Assembly (NCBI RefSeq): GCF_021184025.1
Contig: NZ_CP036537.1
Span: 5,022,001 to 5,086,000, forward strand
DNA from: Rhodopseudomonas boonkerdii
Lineage (GTDB): Bacteria; Pseudomonadota; Alphaproteobacteria; Rhizobiales; Xanthobacteraceae
Length of the DNA stretch: 64,000 nt
Direction: 5' to 3'
Of the stretch, positions 25,921 to 35,119 are shown in pieces; positions within the stretch are counted from its first letter, which is position 1; each line of letters begins with the position of its first letter. The notes beneath the pieces are model-generated. The model was not told where the DNA came from. It made no database searches and was given only the letters and a program-made list of their open reading frames with translations. Made by a program: the position numbers and the translations under genes.

Positions 25921-26361
25921 TCAATTCTTCCCCACCAGACTCCACTTCGTCACCAGCGCTTCGCTCATTTGCCCTGCCTGTTCGGCGCAAGCGACTTCGC
26001 CCACCTTGAATGCGACTTCCTTGCCGACGAGACGTTTCAACTGCGTTGCCTGCGCATCGCTGGCGACCACGATCTCGAAGGTCTCCGGTCCTGTTTCCAG
26101 ATTGCACAGCCCCGCTGGTGCCGGCAGGCGGCGCGGTTCGCTGACGATCTGATAGACGTCGACGCGCTTGCCCTTGGCATCGCGGCTCTGCATCGCATTG
26201 AGCTGGCCCGTGAGCACATCGCCGATCTGCATCGCCTTCGGCGCCGCCGGCCTCGCCGGTGCTTCGTCCGCATCGGAGGCTGCATAAGCCATCGTGGTCA
26301 TCGCGGCCATCGCCAGCACCGCGGCGCAGCCGAGCTGCGCTTTCCATCCGGATCGTGTCAT
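25921..26361 (-). CDS. Hypothetical secreted protein (146 aa)
   Basis: A clear signal peptide (GWKAQLGCAAVLAMAAMTTM, then AYA-ASDADE) precedes a mature part of about 120 residues containing MQIGDVLTGQLNAMQSRDAK, VDVYQIVSEPRRL and two or three cysteines (LCNLETG, GEVACAEQ). I do not recognise the family. A periplasmic location is likely. It starts 17 bp after the recR stop on the same strand and may be transcribed with it. Confidence 0.75.
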   Translation of the reverse strand: MTRSGWKAQLGCAAVLAMAAMTTMAYAASDADEAPARPAAPKAMQIGDVLTGQLNAMQSRDAKGKRVDVYQIVSEPRRLPAPAGLCNLETGPETFEIVVASDAQATQLKRLVGKEVAFKVGEVACAEQAGQMSEALVTKWSLVGKN

Positions 26362-26378
26362 CAGAAGCAGTCCCGTCT

Positions 26379-26981
26379 TTAAAACAATGTGCGTTGTCGC
26401 ATCGCCGCCGACAACGTGCCTTCATCGAGATAATCCAGTTCGCCGCCGACCGGCACGCCATGCGCCAGGCGGGTGACTTTCACATTGGCGTCCTGAAGAA
26501 GGTCGGTGATGTAATGTGCTGTCGTTTGTCCGTCCACGGTCGCGTTCAGCGCCAAAATGATTTCAGCGACTTCAGGCTCATGCGCGCGTGCCACCAGCGC
26601 ATCGATGGTCAGGTCGCCCGGCCCCACGCCATCGAGCGGCGACAGCGTGCCGCCAAGCACATGATATTTGCCCGGCGCCGCATTGGCGCGCTCCAGTGCC
26701 CACAGATCGGCGACATCGGCGACGACCACGATGGTCGAGGGATCGCGCCGTGCGTCCGTGCAGATCGTGCACGGATTCACCGTATCGATATTGCTGCACA
26801 CCTGGCAGACCTGCACACGGTCGATTGCCAGCTGCAGCGCGCCGGCCAGCGGCGTCATCAGCGCATCGCGCTTCTTGATCAGATGCAGCGCCGCGCGCCG
26901 AGCCGAGCGCGGGCCGAGTCCGGGCAGCCGCGCAAGCAACTGAATCAAGCGCTCGATTTCAGGTCCGGCAACGGAGGCCAT
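26379..26981 (-). CDS. recR: Recombination protein RecR
   Basis: 200 residues, standard length. A helix-hairpin-helix ([20 protein letters not shown]) is followed by the four-cysteine zinc finger [16 protein letters not shown]. The Toprim domain has [31 protein letters not shown] and [19 protein letters not shown]. RecR acts with RecF/RecO in loading RecA at gaps. It is the last gene of the dnaX-ybaB-recR cluster, 15 bp after ybaB. Confidence 0.97.
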   Translation of the reverse strand: MASVAGPEIERLIQLLARLPGLGPRSARRAALHLIKKRDALMTPLAGALQLAIDRVQVCQVCSNIDTVNPCTICTDARRDPSTIVVVADVADLWALERANAAPGKYHVLGGTLSPLDGVGPGDLTIDALVARAHEPEVAEIILALNATVDGQTTAHYITDLLQDANVKVTRLAHGVPVGGELDYLDEGTLSAAMRQRTLF

Positions 26982-26996
26982 GTCAGTTCGGGGCCT

Positions 26997-27317
26997 TTAG
27001 CCGAGGCCCAGCCCCGGCGGCAGGCCGAGGCCGCCGGTGAGCGACTGCATCTTCTCCTGCATGGCGGCTTCCGCCTTGCGGCGGGCATCGCCGAGCGCGG
27101 TGACCAGCAGATCCTCGAGGATCTCGACGTCTTCCGGCTTCACCAGCGACGGGTCGATCTTCACGGCCTTCACTTCGGTCTTCGCCGTCATGCGCACCGA
27201 GACGAGACCTCCGCCGGACATGCCCTCGACCTCCACATGGTCGAGCTCTTCCTGCATCGCCTTCATCTTCGACTGCAGCTGCGCCGCCTGCTTCATCATG
27301 CCGAGAAAGTCAGCCAT
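26997..27317 (-). CDS. YbaB/EbfC family nucleoid-associated protein
   Basis: 106 residues from ATG 27317 ([20 protein letters not shown]). The sequence continues [20 protein letters not shown] and [20 protein letters not shown], and ends in a Gly/Leu/Pro-rich tail. This is the complete YbaB fold. Family members bind DNA as dimers. The position between dnaX and recR is conserved across bacteria. An upstream extension of the frame to 27416 lies in the intergenic stretch and is not needed. Confidence 0.95.
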   Translation of the reverse strand: MADFLGMMKQAAQLQSKMKAMQEELDHVEVEGMSGGGLVSVRMTAKTEVKAVKIDPSLVKPEDVEILEDLLVTALGDARRKAEAAMQEKMQSLTGGLGLPPGLGLG

Positions 27318-27384
27318 GGATCGTCCTTTATCGTTGCGTGCGCATGGTCCCGAAAACCGGTGTCCACTTTTCGGGATCATGCTC

Positions 27385-29253
27385 TTAATCGTCGTCGCCG
27401 GGATCGGCGCCGTCATCGATGATCAGATCGCTGCCGTCGCCATCCGGCACTTCGGGCGCCAGCATGGTGACTTCCATCTTGGCGCCGGGGAATTTCGCCA
27501 GCACCGCCTGCACCCGCGGATCGGCCGCGGCGGCGCGATAGCGCTCGTCCTTCAGTTCCTGCTGCTGCTCACGGATCGTCGCCGCGCCCTGCGCATTGGA
27601 GACGATCACAGCCCAGCGCCGGCCGGTCCACATTTCCAGCTTGCGCGAGAGGTCGTTGATCAGCGAACGCGCGGCCGTGCGCTCCATCGACAGTTCGAGC
27701 CGGCCATCCTCGATGCGCACGAGACGGACGTCGGATTCCAGCGCCGCCTTCACCATCAGATCGCGCTTTTGCCCGGCCAATGCGACCAATTCAGGGAAGG
27801 TTGCAATTTTCAGGACAGTCGCCGGCTGCGCCTCCGCCATCCCGACCTGGGGCCGCGGCGACGGCTCGGCACTCCCTCGCTGCATCACCGGACCACGCGG
27901 CGCGCTCATGGTCGGCGCGGAGGGCGGCGATGATGCCGAGGGCATCTGCACGGAGGATTGAGCGGACGGCGCATTCAGCATCGGCGCAGCACGGCCGCCG
28001 CCATTGCCGATGACCGGCGACGAGCCGCCGCCCTGCTCGATCATGCGGATGGCTTCATCGGGTGTCGGCAGATCGGCGACATAGGCGATGCGCACCAGCA
28101 CCATCTCGGCTGCGGCAGCAGGACGCGTCGCGCCTTGCACTTCGGTGATGCCCTTGAGCAGCATCTGCCACATCCGCGACAGCACGCGCATCGAGAGTTT
28201 CGACGCAAAGTCGCGCGCACGCAGGCGCTCGGTCTCGCCGAAGGCCACGTTGTCGGCCGTCGCAGGCACGATCTTCACGCGGGTGACGAAATTGACGAAC
28301 TCGGCGAGATCGCTCAGCACTACGACCGGATCCGCGCCGACATCGTACTGCTCGCGGAATTCCTTGAACGCCGCCGCGATATCACCGCGCGCCAGCGAGT
28401 CGAACAGGTCGATGACGCGGGTGCGATCGGCGAGGCCGAGCATCTGCCGAACCGCGTCGGCCTTCACGAGACCGGCGGCATGGGCGATCGCCTGATCGAA
28501 CAGCGACAGTGAATCGCGCACCGAGCCTTCGGCCGCCCGCGCGATAATACCAAGCGCTTCAGGTTCGACCTCGACGCCTTCCTTGCCGGCAATAGTCGAC
28601 AGGTGCTGCATCAGCACGTCGGCATCGACACGGCGCAGGTCGAAGCGCTGGCAGCGCGACAACACCGTGATCGGCACCTTGCGGATTTCTGTGGTGGCGA
28701 AAACGAACTTGGCGTGCTCCGGCGGCTCCTCCAGCGTTTTCAGAAACGCGTTGAAGGCCGCCGTCGACAGCATGTGGACTTCGTCGATGATGTAGACCTT
28801 GTAACGCGCAGATGTCGGCGCATAACGCACGCTGTCATTGATCGCGCGAACGTCATCGACGCCGGTATGCGAGGCGGCGTCCATTTCCAGCACGTCGATA
28901 TGACGGCTTTCCATGATAGCTTTACAATGCACGCCATGACTCGGCATCTGGATGGTCGGCCCCTTCACCGAACCATCGGCCATCTCGTAATTCAGCGCCC
29001 GCGCCAGAATGCGCGCCGTGGTCGTCTTACCGACCCCACGGACACCAGTGAGAATCCAGGCCTGCGGGATGCGGCCGGTCTCGAAAGCATTGGACACGGT
29101 GCGGACCAGAGCTTCCTGGCCGATCAGGTCGTCGAAATTCCCCGGCCGGTACTTTCGCGCAAGAACTCGGTAAGGCGTTGACGTTGCGGCAGAATTCATC
29201 GCAAAGCCGGCTTGGGCGTCGTCATTGGAAGAGGGCATGCCGGCATCGGTCAT
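27385..29253 (-). CDS. dnaX: DNA polymerase III subunit gamma/tau
   Basis: About 622 residues from ATG 29253 ([20 protein letters not shown]); ATG 29238 is also possible. AAA+ motifs: Walker [15 protein letters not shown], Walker [11 protein letters not shown], sensor 1 [20 protein letters not shown] and sensor 2 further on. The N-terminal part ends with the clamp-loader collar, and the C-terminal extension carries the tau domain ending in an acidic tail. The usual four-cysteine zinc site after Walker A is reduced to [10 protein letters not shown], with a single Cys. The gene starts the dnaX-ybaB-recR cluster and lies downstream of the SRP RNA on the same strand. Confidence 0.96.
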   Translation of the reverse strand: MTDAGMPSSNDDAQAGFAMNSAATSTPYRVLARKYRPGNFDDLIGQEALVRTVSNAFETGRIPQAWILTGVRGVGKTTTARILARALNYEMADGSVKGPTIQMPSHGVHCKAIMESRHIDVLEMDAASHTGVDDVRAINDSVRYAPTSARYKVYIIDEVHMLSTAAFNAFLKTLEEPPEHAKFVFATTEIRKVPITVLSRCQRFDLRRVDADVLMQHLSTIAGKEGVEVEPEALGIIARAAEGSVRDSLSLFDQAIAHAAGLVKADAVRQMLGLADRTRVIDLFDSLARGDIAAAFKEFREQYDVGADPVVVLSDLAEFVNFVTRVKIVPATADNVAFGETERLRARDFASKLSMRVLSRMWQMLLKGITEVQGATRPAAAAEMVLVRIAYVADLPTPDEAIRMIEQGGGSSPVIGNGGGRAAPMLNAPSAQSSVQMPSASSPPSAPTMSAPRGPVMQRGSAEPSPRPQVGMAEAQPATVLKIATFPELVALAGQKRDLMVKAALESDVRLVRIEDGRLELSMERTAARSLINDLSRKLEMWTGRRWAVIVSNAQGAATIREQQQELKDERYRAAAADPRVQAVLAKFPGAKMEVTMLAPEVPDGDGSDLIIDDGADPGDDD

Positions 29254-29382
29254 CAAGAAATCCGCAATCTGTTGTCTCAGGTGCCGGCTTGCGGAACATC
29301 GGACCATCAGCCGGGCCAAGATAAAGGCAAAGGGAACCGATGTTCCCGCCGCTGGCGCTGATTGTGCCCGATAGAACGAGGT

Positions 29383-29478
29383 AGGAGACTGACGAGCGAC
29401 CCGATCCGGATCTCGTTAGGGCTGCTTCCTTCCGGACCTGACCCGGTTGGCGAGTGGCTCGTCCACCGCCAATCTCCC
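29383..29478 (-). ncRNA. ffs: Signal recognition particle RNA (small bacterial, 4.5S type)
   Basis: The minus strand contains the universally conserved domain IV core GGTCAGGTCCGGAAGGAAGC followed by AGCC. Flanking arms pair: GGAGA and GGACGAGC on the 5' side with GCTCGTC and GTCTCC on the 3' side, giving a hairpin of about 96 nt. The ends are estimated from this pairing. With Ffh it targets membrane proteins to the translocon. Placement directly upstream of dnaX is common in alphaproteobacteria. Confidence 0.93.
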
Positions 29479-29658
29479 ACTGCCTATTTGGGGCCAAACG
29501 GGCCGGAAAGCAAGCGTGACGCACGCCTCCGGTCTGCCACAGGATTTGCCACCGTGTTGCCGCAAGAAATCGTGGCACATCCTCGCAAAAGCAGGCACCA
29601 CGGAGTTGTCCGCGCGGCCAGTTCCTGCGACGCTGCGCGCCAAAAATCGAGAGTCCGA

Positions 29659-30081
29659 ATGGCCACCACGCCCCCCTTCGAGCTGCACAAACAGCTCCAG
29701 CAAGACACCATCGACATCGGCGACCTACCCCTCAGCCGCGTGCTGGTCGTGAAAGACGCGCACTACCCCTGGCTGATGCTGGTGCCGCGCCGGGCCGACA
29801 TCATCGACATCATCGATCTCGACGAGGTCGCGCAGGCCCAGTTGATGACGGAGATCAACCGGGTCGGGCGCGCGCTCAAGGAGATCACCAAATGCGACAA
29901 GCTCAATGTCGCCGCGCTCGGCAATGTGGTGCCGCAGCTTCACGTTCACATCGTCGCGCGCCGCAAGACCGATGCAGCCTGGCCGCGCCCGATCTGGGGC
30001 GTGATGCCGCCGCTCGCCCATGACGCCGGGGAAGTGCAGCGCTTCATCTCGGAACTCCGTCGCAAGATCTGGCTCGGTTGA
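29659..30081 (+). CDS. HIT family protein
   Basis: 140 residues from ATG 29659 (MATTPPFELHKQLQQDTIDI). The histidine-triad signature is VPQLHVHIVARRK, preceded by NVAALGNV. It also has WLMLVPRRADIIDIIDLDE. HIT proteins hydrolyse or transfer nucleotide phosphoesters, typically adenosine 5'-phosphoramidates or dinucleoside polyphosphates. Its TGA overlaps the possible TTG start of nudC at 30078, so the two nucleotide-hydrolase genes are likely coupled. Upstream frame extension runs through the ffs region and is non-coding. Confidence 0.92.
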   Translation: MATTPPFELHKQLQQDTIDIGDLPLSRVLVVKDAHYPWLMLVPRRADIIDIIDLDEVAQAQLMTEINRVGRALKEITKCDKLNVAALGNVVPQLHVHIVARRKTDAAWPRPIWGVMPPLAHDAGEVQRFISELRRKIWLG

Positions 30082-30086
30082 ATGAC

Positions 30087-31025
30087 ATGACAAGCAAGCT
30101 ATTTCCCCTCGGCAAGCCGGCCTTCATCTCCAACACCCTCGATCGCGCGGCGCATCTGCGCTTCAACGACGAAAAGCTGTTCGCGCTGGAAAACAAAAGC
30201 GACAGCCGGGCTTATGTGATCTATCGCGACTCGTTGGTGATGAAGAAGGACGGCGACAATGTCCGCGCCCTGCTTTCCATCGACGAGGCGCTGAAATTCG
30301 GAGCGAATCCCGGCACCATCTTTCTCGGCCTCCGTAATGGCGCTGCGGTGTTTGGCATGGGTATCTCGCCACAGGCGTCGGAGAAACTCGTCGGCCGCGA
30401 CGATGTTCAGGTGTCTGAACTCCGCGGCATGGCGATGCAGGGCATCATCCCGCCGGACGAGCTCTCGGCCGTCGCCCAAGCCAAGTCCATGGTGTCCTGG
30501 CATCAGCGCCACGGCTTCTGCGCCAATTGCGGGGCCAAATCCTCGATGGCCGAAGGAGGCTGGAAGCGCGTCTGCCCGAGCTGCAAGACCGAGCATTTCC
30601 CACGTACCGATCCGGTCGTCATCATGCTGGTCGAGAAGGGCGACAAGTGCCTGCTCGGCCGCCAGAAGCAGTTCGCGCCAGGCATGTATTCGTGCCTCGC
30701 CGGCTTCGTTGAAGCCGCCGAGACCATCGAGGATGCGGTGAAGCGCGAAGTCTTCGAGGAATCCGGCATCCGCTGCACCGATGTCACCTACTACATGACG
30801 CAGCCCTGGCCCTATCCCTCGTCCCTGATGATCGGCTGTTCGGCCCGAGCGCTCACCGACGAAATCGTCATCGACAGGATGGAACTTGAAGACGCCCGGT
30901 GGTTTGACCGTGACGAGGCGATGCTGATGTGGAAGCGCGAGCACCCGGACGGGCTCGCGGGTCCGCATCCGTTTGCCATCGCGCATCATCTGCTTGGACG
31001 ATGGCTGCATCCCGACCAAGCGTGA
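30087..31025 (+). CDS. nudC: NAD(+) diphosphatase / NAD-cap hydrolase NudC
   Basis: 312 residues from ATG 30087, or 315 from TTG 30078, which overlaps the HIT gene. The zinc ribbon is FCANCGAKSSMAEGG with VCPSCKTEHFPRTDP. The Nudix box GFVEAAETIEDAVKREVFEE is followed by SGI, and the NudC-specific SQPWPFPxS-like segment reads TQPWPYPSSLM. It cleaves NADH/NAD to NMN and AMP and can remove NAD caps from RNA. It lies between the HIT gene and a sugar kinase on the same strand. Confidence 0.94.
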   Translation: MTSKLFPLGKPAFISNTLDRAAHLRFNDEKLFALENKSDSRAYVIYRDSLVMKKDGDNVRALLSIDEALKFGANPGTIFLGLRNGAAVFGMGISPQASEKLVGRDDVQVSELRGMAMQGIIPPDELSAVAQAKSMVSWHQRHGFCANCGAKSSMAEGGWKRVCPSCKTEHFPRTDPVVIMLVEKGDKCLLGRQKQFAPGMYSCLAGFVEAAETIEDAVKREVFEESGIRCTDVTYYMTQPWPYPSSLMIGCSARALTDEIVIDRMELEDARWFDRDEAMLMWKREHPDGLAGPHPFAIAHHLLGRWLHPDQA

Positions 31026-31040
31026 CCAACGGGGACATTC

Positions 31041-31973
31041 ATGACTGACCAGCCCAAACACGTGTTGTGTATCGGCCTCCCGGTACGCGACCTGACCTTT
31101 GCCGTAGAATCGGTCCCCGGGCGCGGTCAGAAATTTCCGTCCCAGCGCTTTGCGCAGATCATCGGCGGCAACGCGCTGAATGCTGCGATCGGCGTTAACA
31201 GGCTCGGCGGCAAGGCCGCAATGACAGGGCCGATGGGCGACAAAAACGAAACCGCAGACCAGTTCCTGTTCGACGATCTCGCAAAGGAGGGAATCGATAC
31301 GGAGCATCTCGTCCATATGCCGGGGCTGGTGACGCCGATCTCGGCGGTCATGATCGACCCCTCGGGCGAGCGCACCATCGTCACCTTCCGCGATCCCGAA
31401 TTGTGGAAAGTGAAGCTGCCCGCTCATGACGTGCTGCTGAAAGGCTGCGATGCCATTCTGGTGGAAAGCCGCTGCGCCGGCTTCGCCACCGATCTCTGCA
31501 TCGAGGCACGCCATCGCGGTATTCCCGTTGTCGTCGATATCGACAGCACGATCTCGCAGCACGAAGGGCTGCTCACGGCGTCATCGCATCTGATCTTCTC
31601 CGACGACGCCCTGCAATCCACCGCCGGCATCGCCGACAATCTGAAGGCCCTGCAGAAGCTGGCAACGCTGACGCATTCTTTCCTTGCGGTCACACGCGGC
31701 CCCCGGGGCACGCTGTGGCTCGACGAACAGGGGCACCCCAGGGAAACCCCTGCCTTTCCGGTCCATGTGGTCGATACGCTGGGTGCAGGAGATATTTTCC
31801 ACGGCGCCTTCGCGCTGGAATTTGCCAGTGGAAAATCGGTACCAGAGGCACTCCGTTTCGCGTCAGCAGCGGCAGCACTGAAATGCACGCGCTACGGCGG
31901 CGCCTTTGCCTGCCCACAACGTGCTGAAGTTGAACAGCTTTTACGGGAATCGAAGGTGGGCGCCCTGGGCTGA
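31041..31973 (+). CDS. PfkB family carbohydrate kinase
   Basis: 310 residues. PfkB signature 1 is around IIGGNALNAAIGVNRLGGKA and signature 2 is DTLGAGDIFHGAFALEFASG with the catalytic Asp. It also has LAVTRGPRGTLW. It resembles ribokinase/sulfofructose-kinase-like members; the sugar cannot be assigned. It follows nudC by 15 bp and probably belongs to the same operon. Confidence 0.9.
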   Translation: MTDQPKHVLCIGLPVRDLTFAVESVPGRGQKFPSQRFAQIIGGNALNAAIGVNRLGGKAAMTGPMGDKNETADQFLFDDLAKEGIDTEHLVHMPGLVTPISAVMIDPSGERTIVTFRDPELWKVKLPAHDVLLKGCDAILVESRCAGFATDLCIEARHRGIPVVVDIDSTISQHEGLLTASSHLIFSDDALQSTAGIADNLKALQKLATLTHSFLAVTRGPRGTLWLDEQGHPRETPAFPVHVVDTLGAGDIFHGAFALEFASGKSVPEALRFASAAAALKCTRYGGAFACPQRAEVEQLLRESKVGALG

Positions 31974-32166
31974 GCAGGCGCTGCCACCGACCTGCCTGAG
32001 CAACAGCACACGCTCATCGGAGATGAAATTCATCGCCGCCCTCTCGCAAGCGGCGCTTTTTCGCTACGCAAGAACGATTCGGCGCACATAATCTCCTCAC
32101 CTTGCCTTAGAAGATTGTTCCATATATGAGGATATCTGACCCATAGATTAGAAAAAAGTTCTTCAC

Positions 32167-32676
32167 ATGACCGATGTCGCCGACCAATCTACCGAATCGA
32201 CCCGCCGTCTCGACGCGATCGACCGCAAGATCCTGACGGTTCTTCAGGAAGACGCCTCGCTGTCCGTCGCCGAGATCGGCGACCGTGTCGGCCTGTCCTC
32301 GACGCCATGCTGGAAGCGCATCCAGCGCCTGGAAGCCGATGGCGTGATCCTGCGCCGGGTGGCGCTGGTCGATCAGAACAAGATCGGGCTAGGCATTTCG
32401 GTCTTCGTGTCTGTCGAGAGCGCGGACCACTCTGACGCCTGGCTGAAGAAATTCGCCGACGCTGTCAGCGCCATGCCTGAAGTAATGGAATTCTACCGGA
32501 TGGCCGGCGACGTCGATTACATGCTCCGTGTCGTGGTGGCGGACATGCAGAGCTATGACATCTTCTACAAAAAGCTGATCAGCGCCGTGGCGCTGAAGAA
32601 TGTGACGTCGCGTTTTGCGATGGAAAAGATCAAGTCAGTGACGGCACTGCCGGTGCCGCCGCTGCCGGCGAATTGA
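32167..32676 (+). CDS. Lrp/AsnC family transcriptional regulator
   Basis: 169 residues. The N-terminal winged helix DAIDRKILTVLQEDASLSVA is followed by EIGDRVGLSSTPCWKRIQRL. The AsnC ligand-binding (RAM) domain has GLGISVFVSVESADH, MPEVMEFYRMAGDVDYMLRV and FAMEKIKSVTALPVPP. It likely senses an amino acid and acts as a dimer or octamer. Its target is not evident, since neighbours are a sugar kinase and, convergently, a phosphomutase. The 190-bp upstream gap is AT-rich near 32105-32160 and may hold an autoregulatory site. Confidence 0.92.
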   Translation: MTDVADQSTESTRRLDAIDRKILTVLQEDASLSVAEIGDRVGLSSTPCWKRIQRLEADGVILRRVALVDQNKIGLGISVFVSVESADHSDAWLKKFADAVSAMPEVMEFYRMAGDVDYMLRVVVADMQSYDIFYKKLISAVALKNVTSRFAMEKIKSVTALPVPPLPAN

Positions 32677-32690
32677 CGCGCTGACGGGAC

Positions 32691-32816
32691 TGTCGCGTTG
32701 CCCGGCTTGACCGGGCCATCCAGTACACGCCGCGCTTAGCGCGTTACCGTGCTAGTCAATGTTGACTGGATCGCCCGCTCCGAGCGCGCAATTGCGCGCC
32801 GAGCGGGCGATGACAG
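32691..32816. repeat. Intergenic inverted repeat, family C (second copy)
   Basis: TGCCCGGCTTGACCGGGCCA and CCAGTACACGCCGCG face GACTGGATCGCCCGCTCCGA and GCGGGCGATGACAGT. It resembles 18784-18901 and 55572-55728. It lies between the convergent Lrp and phosphomutase genes. Confidence 0.8.
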
Positions 32817-32831
32817 TTGGAGTTTCGCCAC

Positions 32832-34331
32832 TCAAATCGTCTGGTTATACGCACCGACTTCCGGATGCGTTTTCAGCACGAGATTGATCGCATCGAACAT
32901 GTCGTGCATGCGCTGCTTCGACACCGGACTCTCGACCACGACAACCAGCTCCGGCTTGTTCGACGAGGCACGCACGAGACCCCAACTGCCGTCCTCGCAA
33001 GTTACACGCACGCCGTTCACCGTGACGAGATCGCGGATCGGCTGGCCGGCGACCTTGTCGCCTTTTGTCCGCGCGCCCTCGAAATGCTTCACAACGGCTT
33101 CCACGACGCCATACTTCTTTTCGTCATCGCAGTGCGGCGACATGGTCGGCGACGACCAGGTCTTCGGCAGCGCCTCCTTGAGATCGGCCATGGTCTTGCC
33201 CGGCGCGCGATCCAGCATTTCGCAAATCGCGATGGCCGAGACGAGGCCATCGTCATAGCCACGGCCGACCGGCGCATTGAAGAAGAAGTGGCCAGACTTC
33301 TCGAATCCCGCGAGCGCATTCAATTCATGGGTACGGCGCTTCATGTAGGAGTGGCCGGTTTTCCAGTAGGTCGTCTTCGCGTTCTGTTGCTGCAGCACCG
33401 GATCGGTGATGAACAGACCCGTCGACTTCACATCGACGACGAATTCCGCATTCCGGTGAACCGCCGACATGTCGCGCGCGAGCATCACGCCGACCTTGTC
33501 GGCGAAAATTTCCTCACCGGTGTTGTCGACGACACCGCAGCGATCGCCGTCGCCATCGAAACCAAGGCCGACATCAGCCTTGTGTGCGAGCACCGCATCG
33601 CGAATCGCGTGCAGCATCTCCATGTCTTCCGGATTCGGATTGTATTTCGGAAAGGTGTGATCGAGCTCGGTGTCGAGCGGAATCACCTCGCAACCGATCG
33701 CTTCCAGCACCTGTGGCGCGAAGGCGCCGGCGGTGCCATTACCACAGGCAGCGACGACCTTCAGCTTGCGCTTCAGCTTCGGACGGTTGGTGAGATCGGC
33801 GATGTAGCGCGCCGGATAGTTTTCGTGAAAGTGGTAGGAACCACCAGCCTTGTTCTTGAACTCGGCGTTGAGCACGATCTCTTTCAATCGTGTCATTTCA
33901 TCGGGACCGAAAGTAAGCGGCTTGTTGGCGCCCATTTTCACGCCGGTCCAACCATTGTCGTTATGCGAGGCCGTCACCATCGCAACGCAAGGCACATCCA
34001 GATCGAATTGCGCAAAATAAGCCATCGGTGTGACCGCCAGGCCGATGTCATGAACCTTACATCCGGCCGCCATCAGACCTGTCATCAGCGCGTATTTGAT
34101 CGAAGCGGAATAACCGCGAAAATCGTGGCCGGTGACAATCTCCTGCTTCTGGCCGAGCTCTGCGATCAGCGCGCCAAGCCCCATGCCCAGCGCCTGCACG
34201 CCCATCAGGTTGATTTCCTTGCCGAACAGCCAGCGTGCGTCATACTCGCGAAAGCCCGTAGCCTTCACCATCGGCTCGGATTCGTAAGCGTAGGTATTCG
34301 GCACGAGCAAGGGTTTCGGCTTCGGAAACAT
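32832..34331 (-). CDS. Phosphomannomutase/phosphoglucomutase
   Basis: 499 residues from ATG 34331 (MFPKPKPLLVPNTYAYESEP). The active-site serine loop is TASHNDNGWTG, the metal-binding loop GFDGDGDRCG and the C-terminal phosphate-binding loop VRASSNKPELVVVVE. These enzymes interconvert hexose-1- and hexose-6-phosphates for polysaccharide and glycan precursors. The protein is longer than the AlgC type (about 460) and resembles the alphaproteobacterial ManB/Pgm form. The frame is open to 34379, but that extension looks non-coding. Confidence 0.92.
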   Translation of the reverse strand: MFPKPKPLLVPNTYAYESEPMVKATGFREYDARWLFGKEINLMGVQALGMGLGALIAELGQKQEIVTGHDFRGYSASIKYALMTGLMAAGCKVHDIGLAVTPMAYFAQFDLDVPCVAMVTASHNDNGWTGVKMGANKPLTFGPDEMTRLKEIVLNAEFKNKAGGSYHFHENYPARYIADLTNRPKLKRKLKVVAACGNGTAGAFAPQVLEAIGCEVIPLDTELDHTFPKYNPNPEDMEMLHAIRDAVLAHKADVGLGFDGDGDRCGVVDNTGEEIFADKVGVMLARDMSAVHRNAEFVVDVKSTGLFITDPVLQQQNAKTTYWKTGHSYMKRRTHELNALAGFEKSGHFFFNAPVGRGYDDGLVSAIAICEMLDRAPGKTMADLKEALPKTWSSPTMSPHCDDEKKYGVVEAVVKHFEGARTKGDKVAGQPIRDLVTVNGVRVTCEDGSWGLVRASSNKPELVVVVESPVSKQRMHDMFDAINLVLKTHPEVGAYNQTI

Positions 34332-34470
34332 AGACGACCTCGCGAATGGTGATGTTTTGTTATTTGAGAACACAGCCATAGCGGCTGCCGACGCCGGTGG
34401 GAAGGCGCCGCAATATTGAAGAGGCTTAGTTTGTTTGAAATTGGGCCGCGGTATCCGGCCAGGCTGCCAA

Positions 34471-34998
34471 CTACTGCTCGAGCACCATTTGGCCGTTCGA
34501 ATATTCGAATCGCTTCAACCTGGAAAGAAACGACAATCCGAGCAGATTCTCTGACAGAGCTTCATCTGGCAGCACCATGGCGTCCACATCGCGCACGGTA
34601 ATTTCTCCGACCTGCACCATCGGCAATTTTGCACGCGCCGCTTTCAACGTGCCATTCGCGGTTGTCACCGTGGCGTTATATTCGGCGCGCGACGGACGAA
34701 GTCCAAAGCGCGCCGCAGACTTTTCGTTGAGCGCGATCACCGAGGCACCGGTATCGACCATGAAGTCAATGCGCTGGCCGTCGATGCGTGCTTCGGTCTG
34801 GAAATGACCGCGGGCATCACGGGAAATCGCAAGACTCCGGGTCCCCGCCTGCGGGGCGCTCAGAGCTGCAAGTCTGGTCGGTGCGTTTTCGGTGCGGGCC
34901 ATCGCCGGCGTCGAGGTCATCCTGTCGGCGACCTGTGCCATCACGGTGCCGAGACCGATCAGCACCGCCGCGAGAAACATGATGCTACGCATACGCAA
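34471..34998 (-). CDS. Retropepsin-like aspartic protease (TIGR02281 type), membrane/periplasmic
   Basis: 175 residues. An N-terminal signal peptide or anchor (MRSIMFLAAVLIGLGTVMAQ) precedes a retropepsin domain. The active-site motif is DFMVDTGASVIALNEKSAAR, with a conserved GLSFLSRLKRFEYSNGQMVL near the end. This corresponds to the clan AA family common in alphaproteobacteria (SRP/perP-like). It is expected to act as a dimer in the periplasm; substrates are unknown. It stands alone on the minus strand between the phosphomutase and hrpB. Confidence 0.88.
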   Translation of the reverse strand: MRMRSIMFLAAVLIGLGTVMAQVADRMTSTPAMARTENAPTRLAALSAPQAGTRSLAISRDARGHFQTEARIDGQRIDFMVDTGASVIALNEKSAARFGLRPSRAEYNATVTTANGTLKAARAKLPMVQVGEITVRDVDAMVLPDEALSENLLGLSFLSRLKRFEYSNGQMVLEQ

Positions 34999-35119
34999 CC
35001 CTCACTGGACGCCACAGGCGGAACCGCAATCGACCACGGATCGCCGCCACCGTCCGTAGGGGACGGCGGACTACACCGGCAATTTTCGCGAAAAGGATGA
35101 GCGAAGGGTTAAGGCGCGC

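Noticed and set aside
29416..29717. Several frames across the SRP RNA and HIT gene upstream region
   Set aside because: They overlap a clear structural RNA or the 5' part of the HIT gene and look like noise.
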